64,000 nt of DNA from Streptomyces sp. NRRL S-340 (GTDB taxonomy: Bacteria > Actinomycetota > Actinomycetes > Streptomycetales > Streptomycetaceae), in the NCBI RefSeq assembly GCF_000720185.1, contig NZ_JOIY01000071.1, forward strand, positions 17,008 through 81,007, read 5' to 3'. The position numbers and the translations under genes are program-made. Positions 8,759-17,808 of this stretch are shown in pieces. Position 1 is the stretch's first letter; every line of letters begins with the position of its first letter. A model generated the notes under the pieces. That model worked only from the letters and a program-made list of their open reading frames with translations, made no database searches and was not told the DNA's origin.

Positions 8759-9619
8759 TCAGGCACCCGCCCCCGCGGGATCTGTTGCATCGTGGCCGCC
8801 CTGGGGGGCGGTGACCTCGGGCTGGGGCACCATGGCGACAGTCCCGGAGGGCTGTGGCTTGTGATGGGCGCTGCGGGTGCGGCGGTGGAAGGTGAGGAGT
8901 GCCAGGAGTGCTGCGCCGGTGAACCACAGGAGCTCGATGGCCAGGTGGGCAGGGGTCGTCGTGGTGGAGAAACCCGCGGCTGTGGCGGCCTGGGAGGCGC
9001 CGTAGGAGGGCAGGAAGCGAATGAGGGAGCTGTCGGCCCCCGAGCTCCACATGGGGTTGGGCAGGAGGACGTCGATGACGCTGATCATGACCAGAGCGAA
9101 CATGCCCTCGACCTCTCGGCGGAGGATGGATCCGAGGATGACGCCGATCGCGCCGTAGGTCATCGCGGCGCAGAAGAGGGCGGCGGCGAGCTGGAGAGGC
9201 TGCTTGGGCGTCCAGGAGAGACAGGTGACGGCGGCGGCGTAGACGGCGATGAAGGCCGAGGTGAGGGTGAGAGAGGTGGCCTTGGCGGTGATGAGGTGGA
9301 GGCGGGGGTAACCGGCCATGGCCAGGCGGCGGTCGAAGCGGTGGCCGGTGAATGTGGCGGCGAACATCATGAAGCCTGTGATCAGGGTGACCGCGTTGAT
9401 GGCGCCGGTGATCTGGGTGAGTTCGTTGCCGGCCGGTGCCAGGTGCTCTCCGGTGGAACGCAGGTGGAGAGGCGCGGGCCGGTCGGGGATGGCGACGTAC
9501 GCGAGCGAGATCCACAGCGGGATGTAGAGAACGATCAGCAGCATGGCGAAACGGTTGCGGCTGTGTTCGACCAGGTCGTAACGGGCGGCGGTCGCATACA
9601 GGCTCAGGTGTCGTCTCAT
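8759..9619 (-). CDS. ABC-2 type transporter permease
   Basis: Membrane subunit (286 residues) of an ABC-2 exporter. A short cytosolic start (RYDLVEHSRNRF) precedes about six hydrophobic segments near 26-46, 70-90, 108-134, 144-164, 176-192 and 228-246, then a hydrophilic tail. Its ATG overlaps the stop of the ATPase gene by four bases (ATGA), so the two are translationally coupled. The pair sits next to the prenyl-synthase genes, so export of an isoprenoid product is plausible but not shown. Confidence 0.88.
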   Translation of the reverse strand: MRRHLSLYATAARYDLVEHSRNRFAMLLIVLYIPLWISLAYVAIPDRPAPLHLRSTGEHLAPAGNELTQITGAINAVTLITGFMMFAATFTGHRFDRRLAMAGYPRLHLITAKATSLTLTSAFIAVYAAAVTCLSWTPKQPLQLAAALFCAAMTYGAIGVILGSILRREVEGMFALVMISVIDVLLPNPMWSSGADSSLIRFLPSYGASQAATAAGFSTTTTPAHLAIELLWFTGAALLALLTFHRRTRSAHHKPQPSGTVAMVPQPEVTAPQGGHDATDPAGAGA

Positions 9620-10221
9620 GCCGCCGCCGTTTCATACGGGCTGAGGATGCCGCGGTCCAGGCGCCAGAGTTCGTCGAGGCGTTCGATGTCGTAGGCGAGG
9701 TGGGAGACGACCAGGACGGAGCGGCCGGCATCGCGAAGACGGGCGGCCAGATCCCAGAAGCGCTGGTAGGTGTCCCAGTCGAAGCCCTGGTAGGGCTCGT
9801 CGAGCAGCAGGACCTGCGGATCGTGCATGAGGGCCAGGGTCAGGTTCAGCTTCTGCCGGGTGCCGCCGCTGAGCACTCCGGCACGCTCGTCGGCGTAATC
9901 GGAGAAGCACAGCACGTCCATGACTTCTTCCGCGCGTTTGAGATCTGGTAGCCGGAAGGCCGCCTTGAAGTACAGCAGGTGCTGGCGGACGGTGAGGGCG
10001 TCGTTGAGGACCACGTCCTGCGGGCAGTAGCCGAAGCGGCCCGGGTGCCGGACGGTTCCGGCCTGTGCCCGCAGTTCACCGGCCAGGATCTTCAGCAGCG
10101 TCGACTTGCCGGCGCCGTTCTCGCCGACGATCCCGGACAGCCTGCCCGGCTGCAGGTCCAGGTCGATGCCGCGCAGGACCTCGCGTCGGCCGTAGGCGTG
10201 CCGCAGTCCGCGCACTTCCAA
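9616..10221 (-). CDS. ABC transporter ATP-binding protein
   Basis: Nucleotide-binding subunit of the ABC-2 exporter. Motifs in order are Walker A (GENGAGKST), Q-loop (YCPQD), signature (LSGGTRQKLN), Walker B (VLLLDEP) and the switch His (VVSHL). The TTG at 10221 is preferred because an AGGGGGAGG box lies 6-7 nt upstream and the family domain begins immediately (EVRGLRHAYG); an alternative TTG at 10257 adds 12 residues that include that purine run. About 201 residues. The downstream permease overlaps by four bases. Confidence 0.93.
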   Translation of the reverse strand: MEVRGLRHAYGRREVLRGIDLDLQPGRLSGIVGENGAGKSTLLKILAGELRAQAGTVRHPGRFGYCPQDVVLNDALTVRQHLLYFKAAFRLPDLKRAEEVMDVLCFSDYADERAGVLSGGTRQKLNLTLALMHDPQVLLLDEPYQGFDWDTYQRFWDLAARLRDAGRSVLVVSHLAYDIERLDELWRLDRGILSPYETAAA

Positions 10222-10337
10222 TGTCCGTCCTCCCCCTTCGATCCGGTACGCCTTCAACGCCTGATGGCCAGGGGCGGATACGCCGTGTCAACGTCCGCAT
10301 CGTCGTACCGTCCGATCGGGGCAGGGGACACCCGCGG

Positions 10338-11417
10338 CTACCGGGTCCTGCGGGCGTTCCACGAGGGCAGTTGCTCGAAGAAGCCCACGGCTTCCCCACG
10401 CCAGTGCCGGCGCCAGGAGCGGGCTTCGGCGGAGGCGGCTTCGGCGTACCGGTCGATCGCCGACTGCAGGTGCTGGTGCACGTCGTGGCGGTAGGCGATG
10501 TCCCGGATACCGTCGATGGTCTGCGGTGTGCAGCCGGGATTTCCGAGAGCGGCCTTGACGGTGTCGTGCGCGTCCGCGTCAGTGACGGCAAGCAGCTTGC
10601 GGACCAGGTAGGTGAGGCGGCCGGCCCGCAGGTCGGTACCGATGGGCTTGCCGGTGATGTCCGGGTCGCCGAAGAGGTCGAGGTAGTCGTCTCGCATCTG
10701 GCCGCTGATGCCGGCCAGCGTGGCGTAGCGGCGCAGGCTTTCCTCGTGCGCGGCCAGGTCCTCGCCGGCGGCCAGCAGGCCCAGGCGCAGGGGGGCGAGG
10801 ACGGAGTAGCGGGTGGTCTTGTACTCGCCCACCGTCTCCAGCAGCCCTTCGTCGGCCGAGGGGGTGACGTCGCGTTCGATGTCGAGGATCTGGCCGATGA
10901 CGGTATCGGTCGTCACGCCGAGTTGGACGTCGAGCATGGCCTGCTTGCGGTCGGCGGGAAGGTCCGCGTGGAACAGAACGCGCAGGGCCAGGAAGCCGGC
11001 GAGATCGCCGGTCATCATGGCCAGTCCCAGCGCGGCCTGCGGGTTCTCGGGGAGGTCTGCGCGGCACGCGTAGTACGTCGAGGGGCCACCGCGCCGCAGG
11101 GGTGAGTCGTCGATGATGTCGTCAAGGATGAGCGCGTGGCTGTGGAGCAGCTCAAGACTCAGTGAGGCCTCCAGCAGTCCCGGTACCTCCTCCTCCGTGA
11201 CCAGGCGCGCCGCCTCGTAGAGCAGGGCGACCCGGATCCGCTTCCCGCCGCGCAGCGACAACTCCGCCAGCAGCTCCAGACACCGGGGGGTGAAACGGCC
11301 CAGGCTGGAACCGTTGAGGTCGCCGGCGAGTTCGGCGAAGTACTTCTCGAAGGACGAGACGAAGCGCTGCTGGTGACCGGCGGCACGCTCCAGGGCGGTG
11401 AGGGCATTGCTGTTCAT
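10338..11417 (-). CDS. All-trans polyprenyl diphosphate synthase (GGPP/FPP synthase family)
   Basis: Condenses isopentenyl diphosphate onto allylic diphosphates to make a trans-prenyl diphosphate. The 359-residue protein has the first Asp-rich motif (DDIIDDSPLRRG), the second (DDYLDLFGD), GGKRIR near the N-terminus and QILDIE plus KTTRYS between the Asp motifs. The residues just before the first motif (LELLHSHALIL) suggest a chain of C15-C20 or a little longer, but length cannot be fixed from sequence. It faces the cis-prenyltransferase gene across about 215 bp, which implies a shared divergent promoter. Confidence 0.93.
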   Translation of the reverse strand: MNSNALTALERAAGHQQRFVSSFEKYFAELAGDLNGSSLGRFTPRCLELLAELSLRGGKRIRVALLYEAARLVTEEEVPGLLEASLSLELLHSHALILDDIIDDSPLRRGGPSTYYACRADLPENPQAALGLAMMTGDLAGFLALRVLFHADLPADRKQAMLDVQLGVTTDTVIGQILDIERDVTPSADEGLLETVGEYKTTRYSVLAPLRLGLLAAGEDLAAHEESLRRYATLAGISGQMRDDYLDLFGDPDITGKPIGTDLRAGRLTYLVRKLLAVTDADAHDTVKAALGNPGCTPQTIDGIRDIAYRHDVHQHLQSAIDRYAEAASAEARSWRRHWRGEAVGFFEQLPSWNARRTR

Positions 11418-11631
11418 CTGCGTTCCGGCCGGCCTTCCTCATGGATGTCAGCGGTCAGTCTGCCACTGCCGTGGAACGTGCTGTGACTGCCGCCGGTTGC
11501 GAGGGAAGCGGCGGTGGAGGCCAGGTTTGTGGTGAGGGGTCGCAAGAGACTCTCCTCACGCTTCTACGCGCCCCCGGTACGCGCCAGGCGCTTCTCGGCT
11601 GATCACTCTGTGCCTGATCGCCGCTCCTACG

Positions 11632-12411
11632 ATGACGGTGCCGTTGCGTCGCAGTCGGGGAGGACGGGCCACTGTGGAGACTTGTTTCAGCCGCCGGAGC
11701 ACTCCTCGGCCCGGTGGCCGCCGCGGCCCGGTGCCCGGACACATCGCTGTCATCCTGGACGGGAACCGTCGCTGGGCCAAAGCCGCAGCCCGCGAATCCG
11801 CCTGGGGATACATGCAGGGAGGCGACAGAGCCCTGCAGTTCCTCAACTGGTGTGACGCCGCGGGGATCGACGTCGTGACGCTGTACGCGGTGTCCCTGGA
11901 CAACCTGCGGCGCGAGGACGACTCCGTCATCGCCAGTCTGCGGGCGGTGGCCGAGACGCTGCAGCAGCTTGCCCGGCAACCCCGCTGGCGCATCCGGCTG
12001 ATCGGCCGGATCGAACTGCTCGACACGCAGATCGTGGAGGAGCTGCGGGAAGCGGTGGACCTCACCGCAGCGGTGAGCGGGCCTACGGTGAACATCGCAC
12101 TCGCCTACAGCGGACGGGAAGAAATCCTCCAGGCCCTGCGAGAGCTGCTGTCCACCCCAGGGGGCATCACCCAGGCACAGGCCGGGCTCACCCAGGACAT
12201 GCTGGCCCGTCATCTCTACACAGCCGGACTTCCCGACCCCGACCTCATCATCCGCACCTCGGGCGAACAACGCCTGTCCGACTTCATGACCTGGCAGTCC
12301 ACCTACAGCGAGCTCTACTTCTGCGACACAGGCTGGCCCGGATTCGACGAACGCCACTTCGCACAGGCACTCGATCACTTCGCGTCCTGCTGCCGCCGCT
12401 ACGGGCAATGA
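11632..12411 (+). CDS. Cis-prenyltransferase, short-chain (Z-farnesyl) UppS-like
   Basis: Cis-prenyl diphosphate synthase. It has the UppS-family phosphate site (HIAVILDGNRRWAK) and the C-terminal block IIRTSGEQRLSDFMTWQS followed by YSELYF. The DGNRRWA wording and the overall match resemble the mycobacterial Z-farnesyl diphosphate synthase Rv1086 more than housekeeping UppS (usually MDGNGRWA), so a short Z-prenyl product is likely. 259 residues from the ATG; about 34 residues precede the domain and no ribosome box is visible, so a later GTG (11731) is possible. It lies between a trans-prenyl synthase and a head-to-head synthase. Confidence 0.88.
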   Translation: MTVPLRRSRGGRATVETCFSRRSTPRPGGRRGPVPGHIAVILDGNRRWAKAAARESAWGYMQGGDRALQFLNWCDAAGIDVVTLYAVSLDNLRREDDSVIASLRAVAETLQQLARQPRWRIRLIGRIELLDTQIVEELREAVDLTAAVSGPTVNIALAYSGREEILQALRELLSTPGGITQAQAGLTQDMLARHLYTAGLPDPDLIIRTSGEQRLSDFMTWQSTYSELYFCDTGWPGFDERHFAQALDHFASCCRRYGQ

Positions 12412-12460
12412 CGGTGCCCGGACCCGATCTCCGGGGCAGCTACCCCGAGCGCAAGGCCGC

Positions 12461-13390
12461 TCACTGCCGCGCGACCAATACCCCCGGCGCTTTCCTAGGC
12501 CACGATCGGACGCCCACCTGGAAAGCGAGCGAGGCCAGCCCTCGCCCGCCCAGAGTCGTGGGGCGGGCGAAGATGTCGTAACCGTGCCGTTCGACCTGGG
12601 CCAGCGTGGCGAGGTTGCGCTCGATGACCGCCCACACGAACGGCCTGCACCGAGGACGGATCAGCTCGGTCACCTCCATTCCGCAGGCGAACAGTGCGCG
12701 GGCGCGCTGCACCTCGAAGCGGATCAGGCGGCGCAGCCGGGGCGTGATCCGGGCCGCGCGCAGCTCATCGGGGGTGACGCCGAAACGCCGCAGATCCTCA
12801 GTCGGCAGGTAGATCCGGCCCAGGCGGATGTCCTCCCCGACATCCCGCACGACGTTGGCCAGTTGCAAGGCCACGACAAGCTCGGTCATGGCACGGTCGG
12901 CTCGCGCGTCGACCGCCTCCACCAGTCGCAGAATCATGCGTCCAGGCGGCCCGTTGATCGCTTCGCTGTAGTCGCGAAGCTCCTGCCAGGTGGCGTACTC
13001 GCTCACCTCGAGATCCCGCAGCCACGCGGCCAGCATCGTCTCGACATCGTCGAGATCGAACCCGTACACCTGCGCGGTGTGGGCGAATGCCTGCCCCAGC
13101 GGATCGGTGCACCGGCCGCACCGCAGATCTGTGAGCATCCGCTGACGCCACACCTCGTAACGCCCGGCGCGCTCCTGAGGATCACCGCTGTCCAAGAGCT
13201 GGTCCGCCCACCGGGCCAAGGCGTAGACGGCCCAGGCGTGTGGCCGCTTCTCCGGCGGCAGCAGCAACGTACCCGCCCAGTTGGATCGCCCGTCGACGGC
13301 CACCAGTAACCGGCCGCACAGCCGGTACGCCTCCCGCAGCACCGGATCGGTAATCCCAGCCCGGTCCAGAGCGCCCCGGTCACCCAGCAC
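12461..13390 (-). CDS. Squalene/phytoene synthase-like enzyme
   Basis: Head-to-head (1'-1) condensing prenyltransferase family, 309 residues. The first Asp motif is ARWADQLLDSG (D63, D67), slightly changed from the usual DDxxD; the second, QLANVVRDVGEDIRLGRIYL (D183, D187), is canonical. No FAD or membrane domain is present. It is convergent with the cis-prenyltransferase (49 nt between stops). With one trans and one cis prenyl synthase beside it, its substrates may not both be standard all-trans diphosphates. No desaturase, cyclase or hopene gene is in view. Confidence 0.88.
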   Translation of the reverse strand: MLGDRGALDRAGITDPVLREAYRLCGRLLVAVDGRSNWAGTLLLPPEKRPHAWAVYALARWADQLLDSGDPQERAGRYEVWRQRMLTDLRCGRCTDPLGQAFAHTAQVYGFDLDDVETMLAAWLRDLEVSEYATWQELRDYSEAINGPPGRMILRLVEAVDARADRAMTELVVALQLANVVRDVGEDIRLGRIYLPTEDLRRFGVTPDELRAARITPRLRRLIRFEVQRARALFACGMEVTELIRPRCRPFVWAVIERNLATLAQVERHGYDIFARPTTLGGRGLASLAFQVGVRSWPRKAPGVLVARQ

Positions 13391-13689
13391 GCAGCATCCA
13401 CCCTTCGGTCATCATCTGCTCCTCCGGAGACGACGCGTAACAACCCGTCCTCGGAGCTCACTTACCTAACAAGCGCCCCGGAGGTGCGGTAACACCGACC
13501 TCAGCAGCTCCTGGCATCCGGCGAGTATCACACCGGCAATGACGGGGTGTCACCGGCGCACGGGAGCGCGATCGGCCTCACGAAGATCTTGACCGAGCTA
13601 CGGTGGCCCGAACGCGCGGGTGCACAGAATCCGTCTGAACACATCGACTGGACGGGGAAATGCACTCAGGAATGGATCACCGCCAACCC
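13391..13689. other. Upstream region of the phytoene-synthase-like gene
   Basis: No supported gene. It carries the promoter side of the synthase gene and the decayed start of the LuxR relic. An AT-richer patch near 13455-13475 may belong to the synthase promoter. Confidence 0.35.
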
Positions 13690-14007
13690 CGTTGAGGCCC
13701 GCCGCGGGCGGTTCGCCTCCCGTTCGAACCACTGGTCGACGCCATTCACCGTGTCCGCGCCGGCCTGTGCTTCGTGGACCCGGCCCTCGCTGCGGCAGCG
13801 CCGGCCGGTGGCGCGAGCCCGCTGACCGGGCGCGAGGCGGAGGTACTGCGCGCCGCCGCCGAGGGAGGCACCGTGACCGACATCGTCAGGGCGCCCGGGC
13901 TGTCCCAGGGCACCGTGCGCAACCACCTGTCGTCGGCGGCCGGCAAGACGCAGGCCCGCACCCGCGCCGAGGCGGCCCGGCTCCCGGAGGACAACGGCTG
14001 GCCGTGA
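13690..14007 (+). pseudogene. C-terminal relic of a LuxR/NarL-type response regulator
   Basis: Readable words are FEPLVDAIHRVRAGLCFVDP (linker after the receiver domain) followed by the HTH: LTGREAEVLRAAAEGGT, then GLSQGTVRNHLSSA and KTQARTRAEAARLPEDNGW. The receiver domain is missing, so the phosphorylation site is gone. The HTH matches DesR-like regulators. An in-frame GTG at 13774 could start an orphan HTH protein, but no ribosome site supports it. Confidence 0.6.
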
Positions 14008-14224
14008 CCGCCGCGCCGGCGGGGCGCAAGCGCCGCAGGCACGCCAGGGCCGCAGGCATCGGAGGTGGCTGCCGCTGCCGGCAAGCTCGTGCCGGACGCC
14101 GGGCGGTGCCGTCGAGGTCCCCGTCGCTCCGAGATCCCGGCGGCCGCGTCCGCAGCCGCATCCCGCGAGAGCGAATCCGCAGCAGCACCGTGCCCCGTGG
14201 TCAGTTCCCGAAGCCTATGATGTT

Positions 14225-14241
14225 CAAACGTCTGATGTTTG
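14225..14241. promoter_or_regulatory. 17-bp operator palindrome for the FCD-GntR regulator
   Basis: CAAACGTCTGATGTTTG is palindromic about its central T apart from one mismatched pair, and ends 14 nt before the ATG at 14256. Position and symmetry fit an autoregulatory operator of the FadR-type regulator encoded there. Confidence 0.65.
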
Positions 14242-14255
14242 TGTACGGTGTCCCC

Positions 14256-14966
14256 ATGGAACGCATCAGTGCACCGCGGCGGACGGCTAGCCTGTCCGCT
14301 CAGCTCGTGGACAGTCTCCGGTCACACATCGAGTCAGGCGGGTGGCCCGTCGGGACGCGGATCCCGCCGGAGCAGGCCCTCATCGAGGAGCTCGGTGTGG
14401 GACGCAGCACGCTGCGGGAGGCGATCGGTGCGCTGGTGCACCTGGGCCTGCTGGAGCCGCGGGCCGGGGACGGCACCTATGTCCGCTCCTCGAGTGAACT
14501 CCAGTCGGTCATGGTGCGGCGGGCGAGTTCCGGGAAGCGGGACAACGTGCTGGAACTGCGGACCGTTCTGGAGGAGTACGCCTCGGGAACCGCGGCCCTG
14601 CGCCGCAGCGAGAGCCAGTTGCAGCAACTGCGGGAGCTGCTGGCCGACGCCGACGCGGCCTGTGCCGGTGAGGACACGTCCACGGCCACGAGCGTCGACG
14701 CACTGTTCCACCGGGCCGTGGTCCGGGCGAGCGGGAACGACCTGCTGGTCGAGGTGTACGACTACCTCGGTACGGCGCTCACCTCGTCCCTGGGCGGCCT
14801 GCCCTGGGACGCCGCCCACGCCGAGGAGCACGCCCGTCTGCACCGGCGGCTCGTCGACGCGATCGAGGCCCGGGACCAGGGCGGCGCCCGCGACGCGGCG
14901 GCCGCGATCGTCCAGCTCACCCGTGACCACGAGACCAGTACGCCACGAGCAGCGGAGGACCAGTGA
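14256..14966 (+). CDS. GntR-family regulator, FadR/FCD subfamily
   Basis: A 236-residue transcription factor with an N-terminal winged helix (QALIEELGVGRSTLREAIGA, about residues 36-55, then LGLLEPRAGDGTYV) and an all-helical FCD ligand domain (LELRTVLEEYASGTAALR; LFHRAVVRASGN with a metal-binding His). It is the first gene of a two-gene operon: its stop overlaps the MFS start (GTGA). The palindrome directly upstream is its likely operator. The effector is probably a small acid or anion carried by the MFS partner. Confidence 0.9.
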   Translation: MERISAPRRTASLSAQLVDSLRSHIESGGWPVGTRIPPEQALIEELGVGRSTLREAIGALVHLGLLEPRAGDGTYVRSSSELQSVMVRRASSGKRDNVLELRTVLEEYASGTAALRRSESQLQQLRELLADADAACAGEDTSTATSVDALFHRAVVRASGNDLLVEVYDYLGTALTSSLGGLPWDAAHAEEHARLHRRLVDAIEARDQGGARDAAAAIVQLTRDHETSTPRAAEDQ

Positions 14967-16204
14967 GTACGCGGCCGGCTTCGATGTCCCGTCAGCATTC
15001 CGCCTCCCGACCACCCTCCGCCGATCCCGCCCGGCCCGCCGTGTCGGCCGGGCTCGTCATCGCCATCTGCCTCGTGGCGGCGAACCTGCGCACCACCCTC
15101 ACCGGTGTCGGCGCACTGCTGCCGGAGATCGAGCACGGCAGCGGCCTGACATCGAGCTGGGGCGGGCTGCTGAGCACCCTCCCGCTGCTCACGTTCGCCG
15201 CGACGTCACCCCTGGTCGCCCGTGCCTCCCACCGGCTGGGCAGCGCGCGCCTGCTGGTGGCGGCGCTCGGTGTGCTGGCCGTCGGGACGGTGGTCCGCTC
15301 CCTTCCCTCCGTCCTCTGCCTGTTCGCCGGAACGGTGATGCTTTCCGCGGCCATCGCGTTCGGCAACGTGCTGCTGCCCGCTCTGATCAGGCGGAGTGTG
15401 CCCGCACACCGTATTCAAGGCATCAGCGCTCTCTACGTGACCGTCATGGGCCTCATGGCCGCGGTCTCCTCAGGGATCTCCGCACCGCTGGCCCACAGCG
15501 TGCCGGGTTCCTGGCGCACCGCGCTGGCCTGGGGTGTCGCCTTCACGATCGCGGCGTTCCTCGCCTGGCTGCCCCGGATGCGGGGTGACAAGCCGCAGGA
15601 GTCCGCCGGCGGAACGCACAGCCCGGTGCCCTGGCGGTCGCGGCTCGCCTGGCAGGTCACCTTCTTCATGGGCCTGCAGTCCCTGGCCTTCTACACCGCC
15701 GTCGCATGGCTGCCCAGCATCCTGATCGACCGCGGCACGAGCAGCACCACGGCCGGATGGATGCTCTTCTACTACCAGGTGGTGTCCCTGGCGGCCAGCA
15801 GCCTCCTGCCCCTGCTCACCCGGGGCCGGCACGACCAGCGCTGGACCGCGGCCGGGGCCTCGGTCCTCGTGGCAGGCGGCTTCACCGTCCTGGTCGCCGC
15901 CCCCGCGTTGTCCGTCCTCGCGTGCACTCTCCTCGGAGTCGGCGGCGGTGCGTGCCTCGTCCTCGCCCTCACCTTCCAGAGCCAGCGCGCCGGCAGTTCC
16001 GCCGAAGCCGCCGCGCTGGCGGGCATGGCACAGTCCATCGGCTACCTCGTCGCGGCGGCCGGGCCTCTCCTCCTCGGCATCCTGCACGACACCACGCACA
16101 GCTGGACGCTTCCGCTCACCGTCCTGGCCGTCCTCGGCATCGCCACGGCGGTGGCCGGACACGGTGCGGGACAGGACCGCCACATACATCAGCCCTCCCG
16201 CTGA
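14963..16204 (+). CDS. MFS transporter, CynX/NimT family
   Basis: Twelve-helix major facilitator of 413 residues. The opening helix with AANLRTTLTGVGALLPEIE is characteristic of the CynX/NimT (cyanate / 2-nitroimidazole) family. A charged loop near 210-230 separates the two six-helix halves. The GTG start overlaps the regulator's stop. Likely a small-anion or toxicant transporter controlled by the upstream FCD-GntR protein; actual cargo unknown. Confidence 0.9.
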   Translation: MSTRPASMSRQHSASRPPSADPARPAVSAGLVIAICLVAANLRTTLTGVGALLPEIEHGSGLTSSWGGLLSTLPLLTFAATSPLVARASHRLGSARLLVAALGVLAVGTVVRSLPSVLCLFAGTVMLSAAIAFGNVLLPALIRRSVPAHRIQGISALYVTVMGLMAAVSSGISAPLAHSVPGSWRTALAWGVAFTIAAFLAWLPRMRGDKPQESAGGTHSPVPWRSRLAWQVTFFMGLQSLAFYTAVAWLPSILIDRGTSSTTAGWMLFYYQVVSLAASSLLPLLTRGRHDQRWTAAGASVLVAGGFTVLVAAPALSVLACTLLGVGGGACLVLALTFQSQRAGSSAEAAALAGMAQSIGYLVAAAGPLLLGILHDTTHSWTLPLTVLAVLGIATAVAGHGAGQDRHIHQPSR

Positions 16205-16965
16205 CACGACCGGTCCGCCCCCGGAAGCGTTTCGGCACACTCACCTACGGCAGACTCCGGGAACGGGCGATGCTGCGGCTTCCGAGTGGCGGCATCGTCC
16301 CGAACGTGCCCTGGAGGCAGGCGACTTCGTTCGTGCGGTCGCCCGCGGTCGTACCGGGCCGCTGCCTGCCTGCCGGGGCAGGTCCGCTGAATCACCGGTC
16401 GGTCCTCGCACCCCTCGATGTCGTCATCGCATCCGTCCACGTCATCGGGGCGCAAGGCGCTGAGCCGCCACAGCACCAGGCCCTCGGCATCCGGCCCGGT
16501 CCGGGCGACGCGCGCCGTGAAGAGAGCGCCGGCGGGGATGTTGAACTGGTCCGCCTCACGGTCTCCGCACGTCACCTCCCACTCGCTCTCCACGGTGCCC
16601 CGGCCGAGGATCAGGGTGATCGAGCGAGGGCCTGGGGCCTGACAGGCGATGTCGAGCGTGTGCGGCCGTCCCTCGGCGGTGAAGGTCTTGTCCAGACCCT
16701 GCGGCAGGCTCGCCATCCCCTCGGCGACACGCGCGGCTCCCTCGATCTCCGAGGCGTTCAGAGCCTGCGTGGCGTCCCGGAGCGCGTCTTCCTGTTCCGC
16801 TTTGCCGTCCCACCCGGTAACCGCAGAGGGACTCGGGTATCGCGGGGCTTCCGCGCTTCCCGGATCGACGGCCGTCCCCTCGCGGCCCCTGCGATCCGAG
16901 CAGCCGCCGGCCACCACGACGGCGAGGGCGACAAGGGCGACGGCGAGGCTCCGGCGTGCGGGCAT
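16189..16965 (-). CDS. Secreted lipoprotein, unknown function
   Basis: Lipoprotein of 258 residues with positively charged start, hydrophobic core and lipobox VVAGGC (Cys 22), so it should be lipid-anchored on the outer face of the membrane. The mature part to about residue 190 is polar with several Cys (DIACQAPG, WEVTCGD, DDVDGCDDDIEGCED) that could form disulfides. After about residue 193 the composition changes to Arg/Pro-rich, and the frame overlaps the end of the convergent MFS gene by 16 bp; the true end may be earlier. Ribosome site GGAG before ATG 16965. Confidence 0.75.
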   Translation of the reverse strand: MPARRSLAVALVALAVVVAGGCSDRRGREGTAVDPGSAEAPRYPSPSAVTGWDGKAEQEDALRDATQALNASEIEGAARVAEGMASLPQGLDKTFTAEGRPHTLDIACQAPGPRSITLILGRGTVESEWEVTCGDREADQFNIPAGALFTARVARTGPDAEGLVLWRLSALRPDDVDGCDDDIEGCEDRPVIQRTCPGRQAAARYDRGRPHERSRLPPGHVRDDAATRKPQHRPFPESAVGECAETLPGADRSCQREG

Positions 16966-17275
16966 GCGGCTCCAGTCGGTGGCTGCCGCCGCCCCCGTCG
17001 GCCGGTTGCGGCGGCACGTCCTGCAGGTCTTCGTCTCCTCGGCCGCGTACAGCCGAGGTGCGCGGATCGTTCGGCCGCACCATCATCTCGCAGGACGGTG
17101 TGATCCGGTCGACGCGTCGCAGGGCGGTGCCCTGCCTCGCCAGGCGCGGCCGGCGACGAAGTGGTGCCACAGCGGTGCTGCTCGGTGAGCGGGTTCCGCC
17201 GGGCGCGGTCGGTTCCGGCCCGGAGGACTCCGGCGACCTGCCGGATGTCGTGGTGGCCGCCCCCGGCTCAGGTCG
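16966..17275. other. Intergenic stretch before the lipoprotein gene
   Basis: No supported gene. A plus-strand segment (about 17214-17280) reads GDLPDVVVAAPGSGR, resembling an FG-GAP repeat end in the opposite orientation to the neighbouring FG-GAP gene. It may be chance or a relic. Confidence 0.3.
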
Positions 17276-17692
17276 TCAGATGATGACGCCGCTCCAGGAC
17301 GTCACGGGTGCCTGGAGCGTGGTGCCGGTGCTGCGGAAGAAGAACAGCGCGTTGTGCTGCCGCCCGTCGTCGGTCCGCCCCTTGTCGTAGTAGACGGTGA
17401 TGTCGTCCTTGCCGTCGCCGTTGCAGTCACCCGAGCCGGGGAGCGCGGCGGCCCAGGAGAAGCCGCCCGAACTGGTCCACACCTTGGAGGAGATGAACCC
17501 GCCGCCACCGCTGGTCAACGTGAACAGCATGGACACGTTCTTCCCGTCGCTGCTCTGGCCGCCGTCGTAGAGGACGGCGATGTCGTCCTTGCCGTCCCCG
17601 TCGTAGTCGCCGGAGGTCGGCCGGCTCTTGGCCCATTCGAAGTTGCCGGGGCTGGTCCAGGTCTTGGTGGCGGTGAAGGCGGTGCCGTTGCT

Positions 17693-17808
17693 GGTGAGGG
17701 TGAAGACGAGGGTGGTGTTCTTGCCGTCGCTGCTCTGGCCGCCGTCGTAGGGTGAGGGTGAAGACGAGGGTGGTGTTCTTGCCGTCGCTGCTCTGGCCGC
17801 CGTCGTAG
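17693..17808. repeat. Perfect 58-bp tandem duplication inside the FG-GAP gene
   Basis: Copies at 17693-17750 and 17751-17808 are identical. Since 58 is not a multiple of 3, the second copy shifts the reading frame; the frame survives only because another in/del nearby compensates. Confidence 0.9.

Noticed and set aside
17214..17280. Plus-strand FG-GAP-like words (GDLPDVVVAAPGSGR) as a second FG-GAP gene
   Set aside because: A single partial motif with no start and no repeats around it; could be chance.
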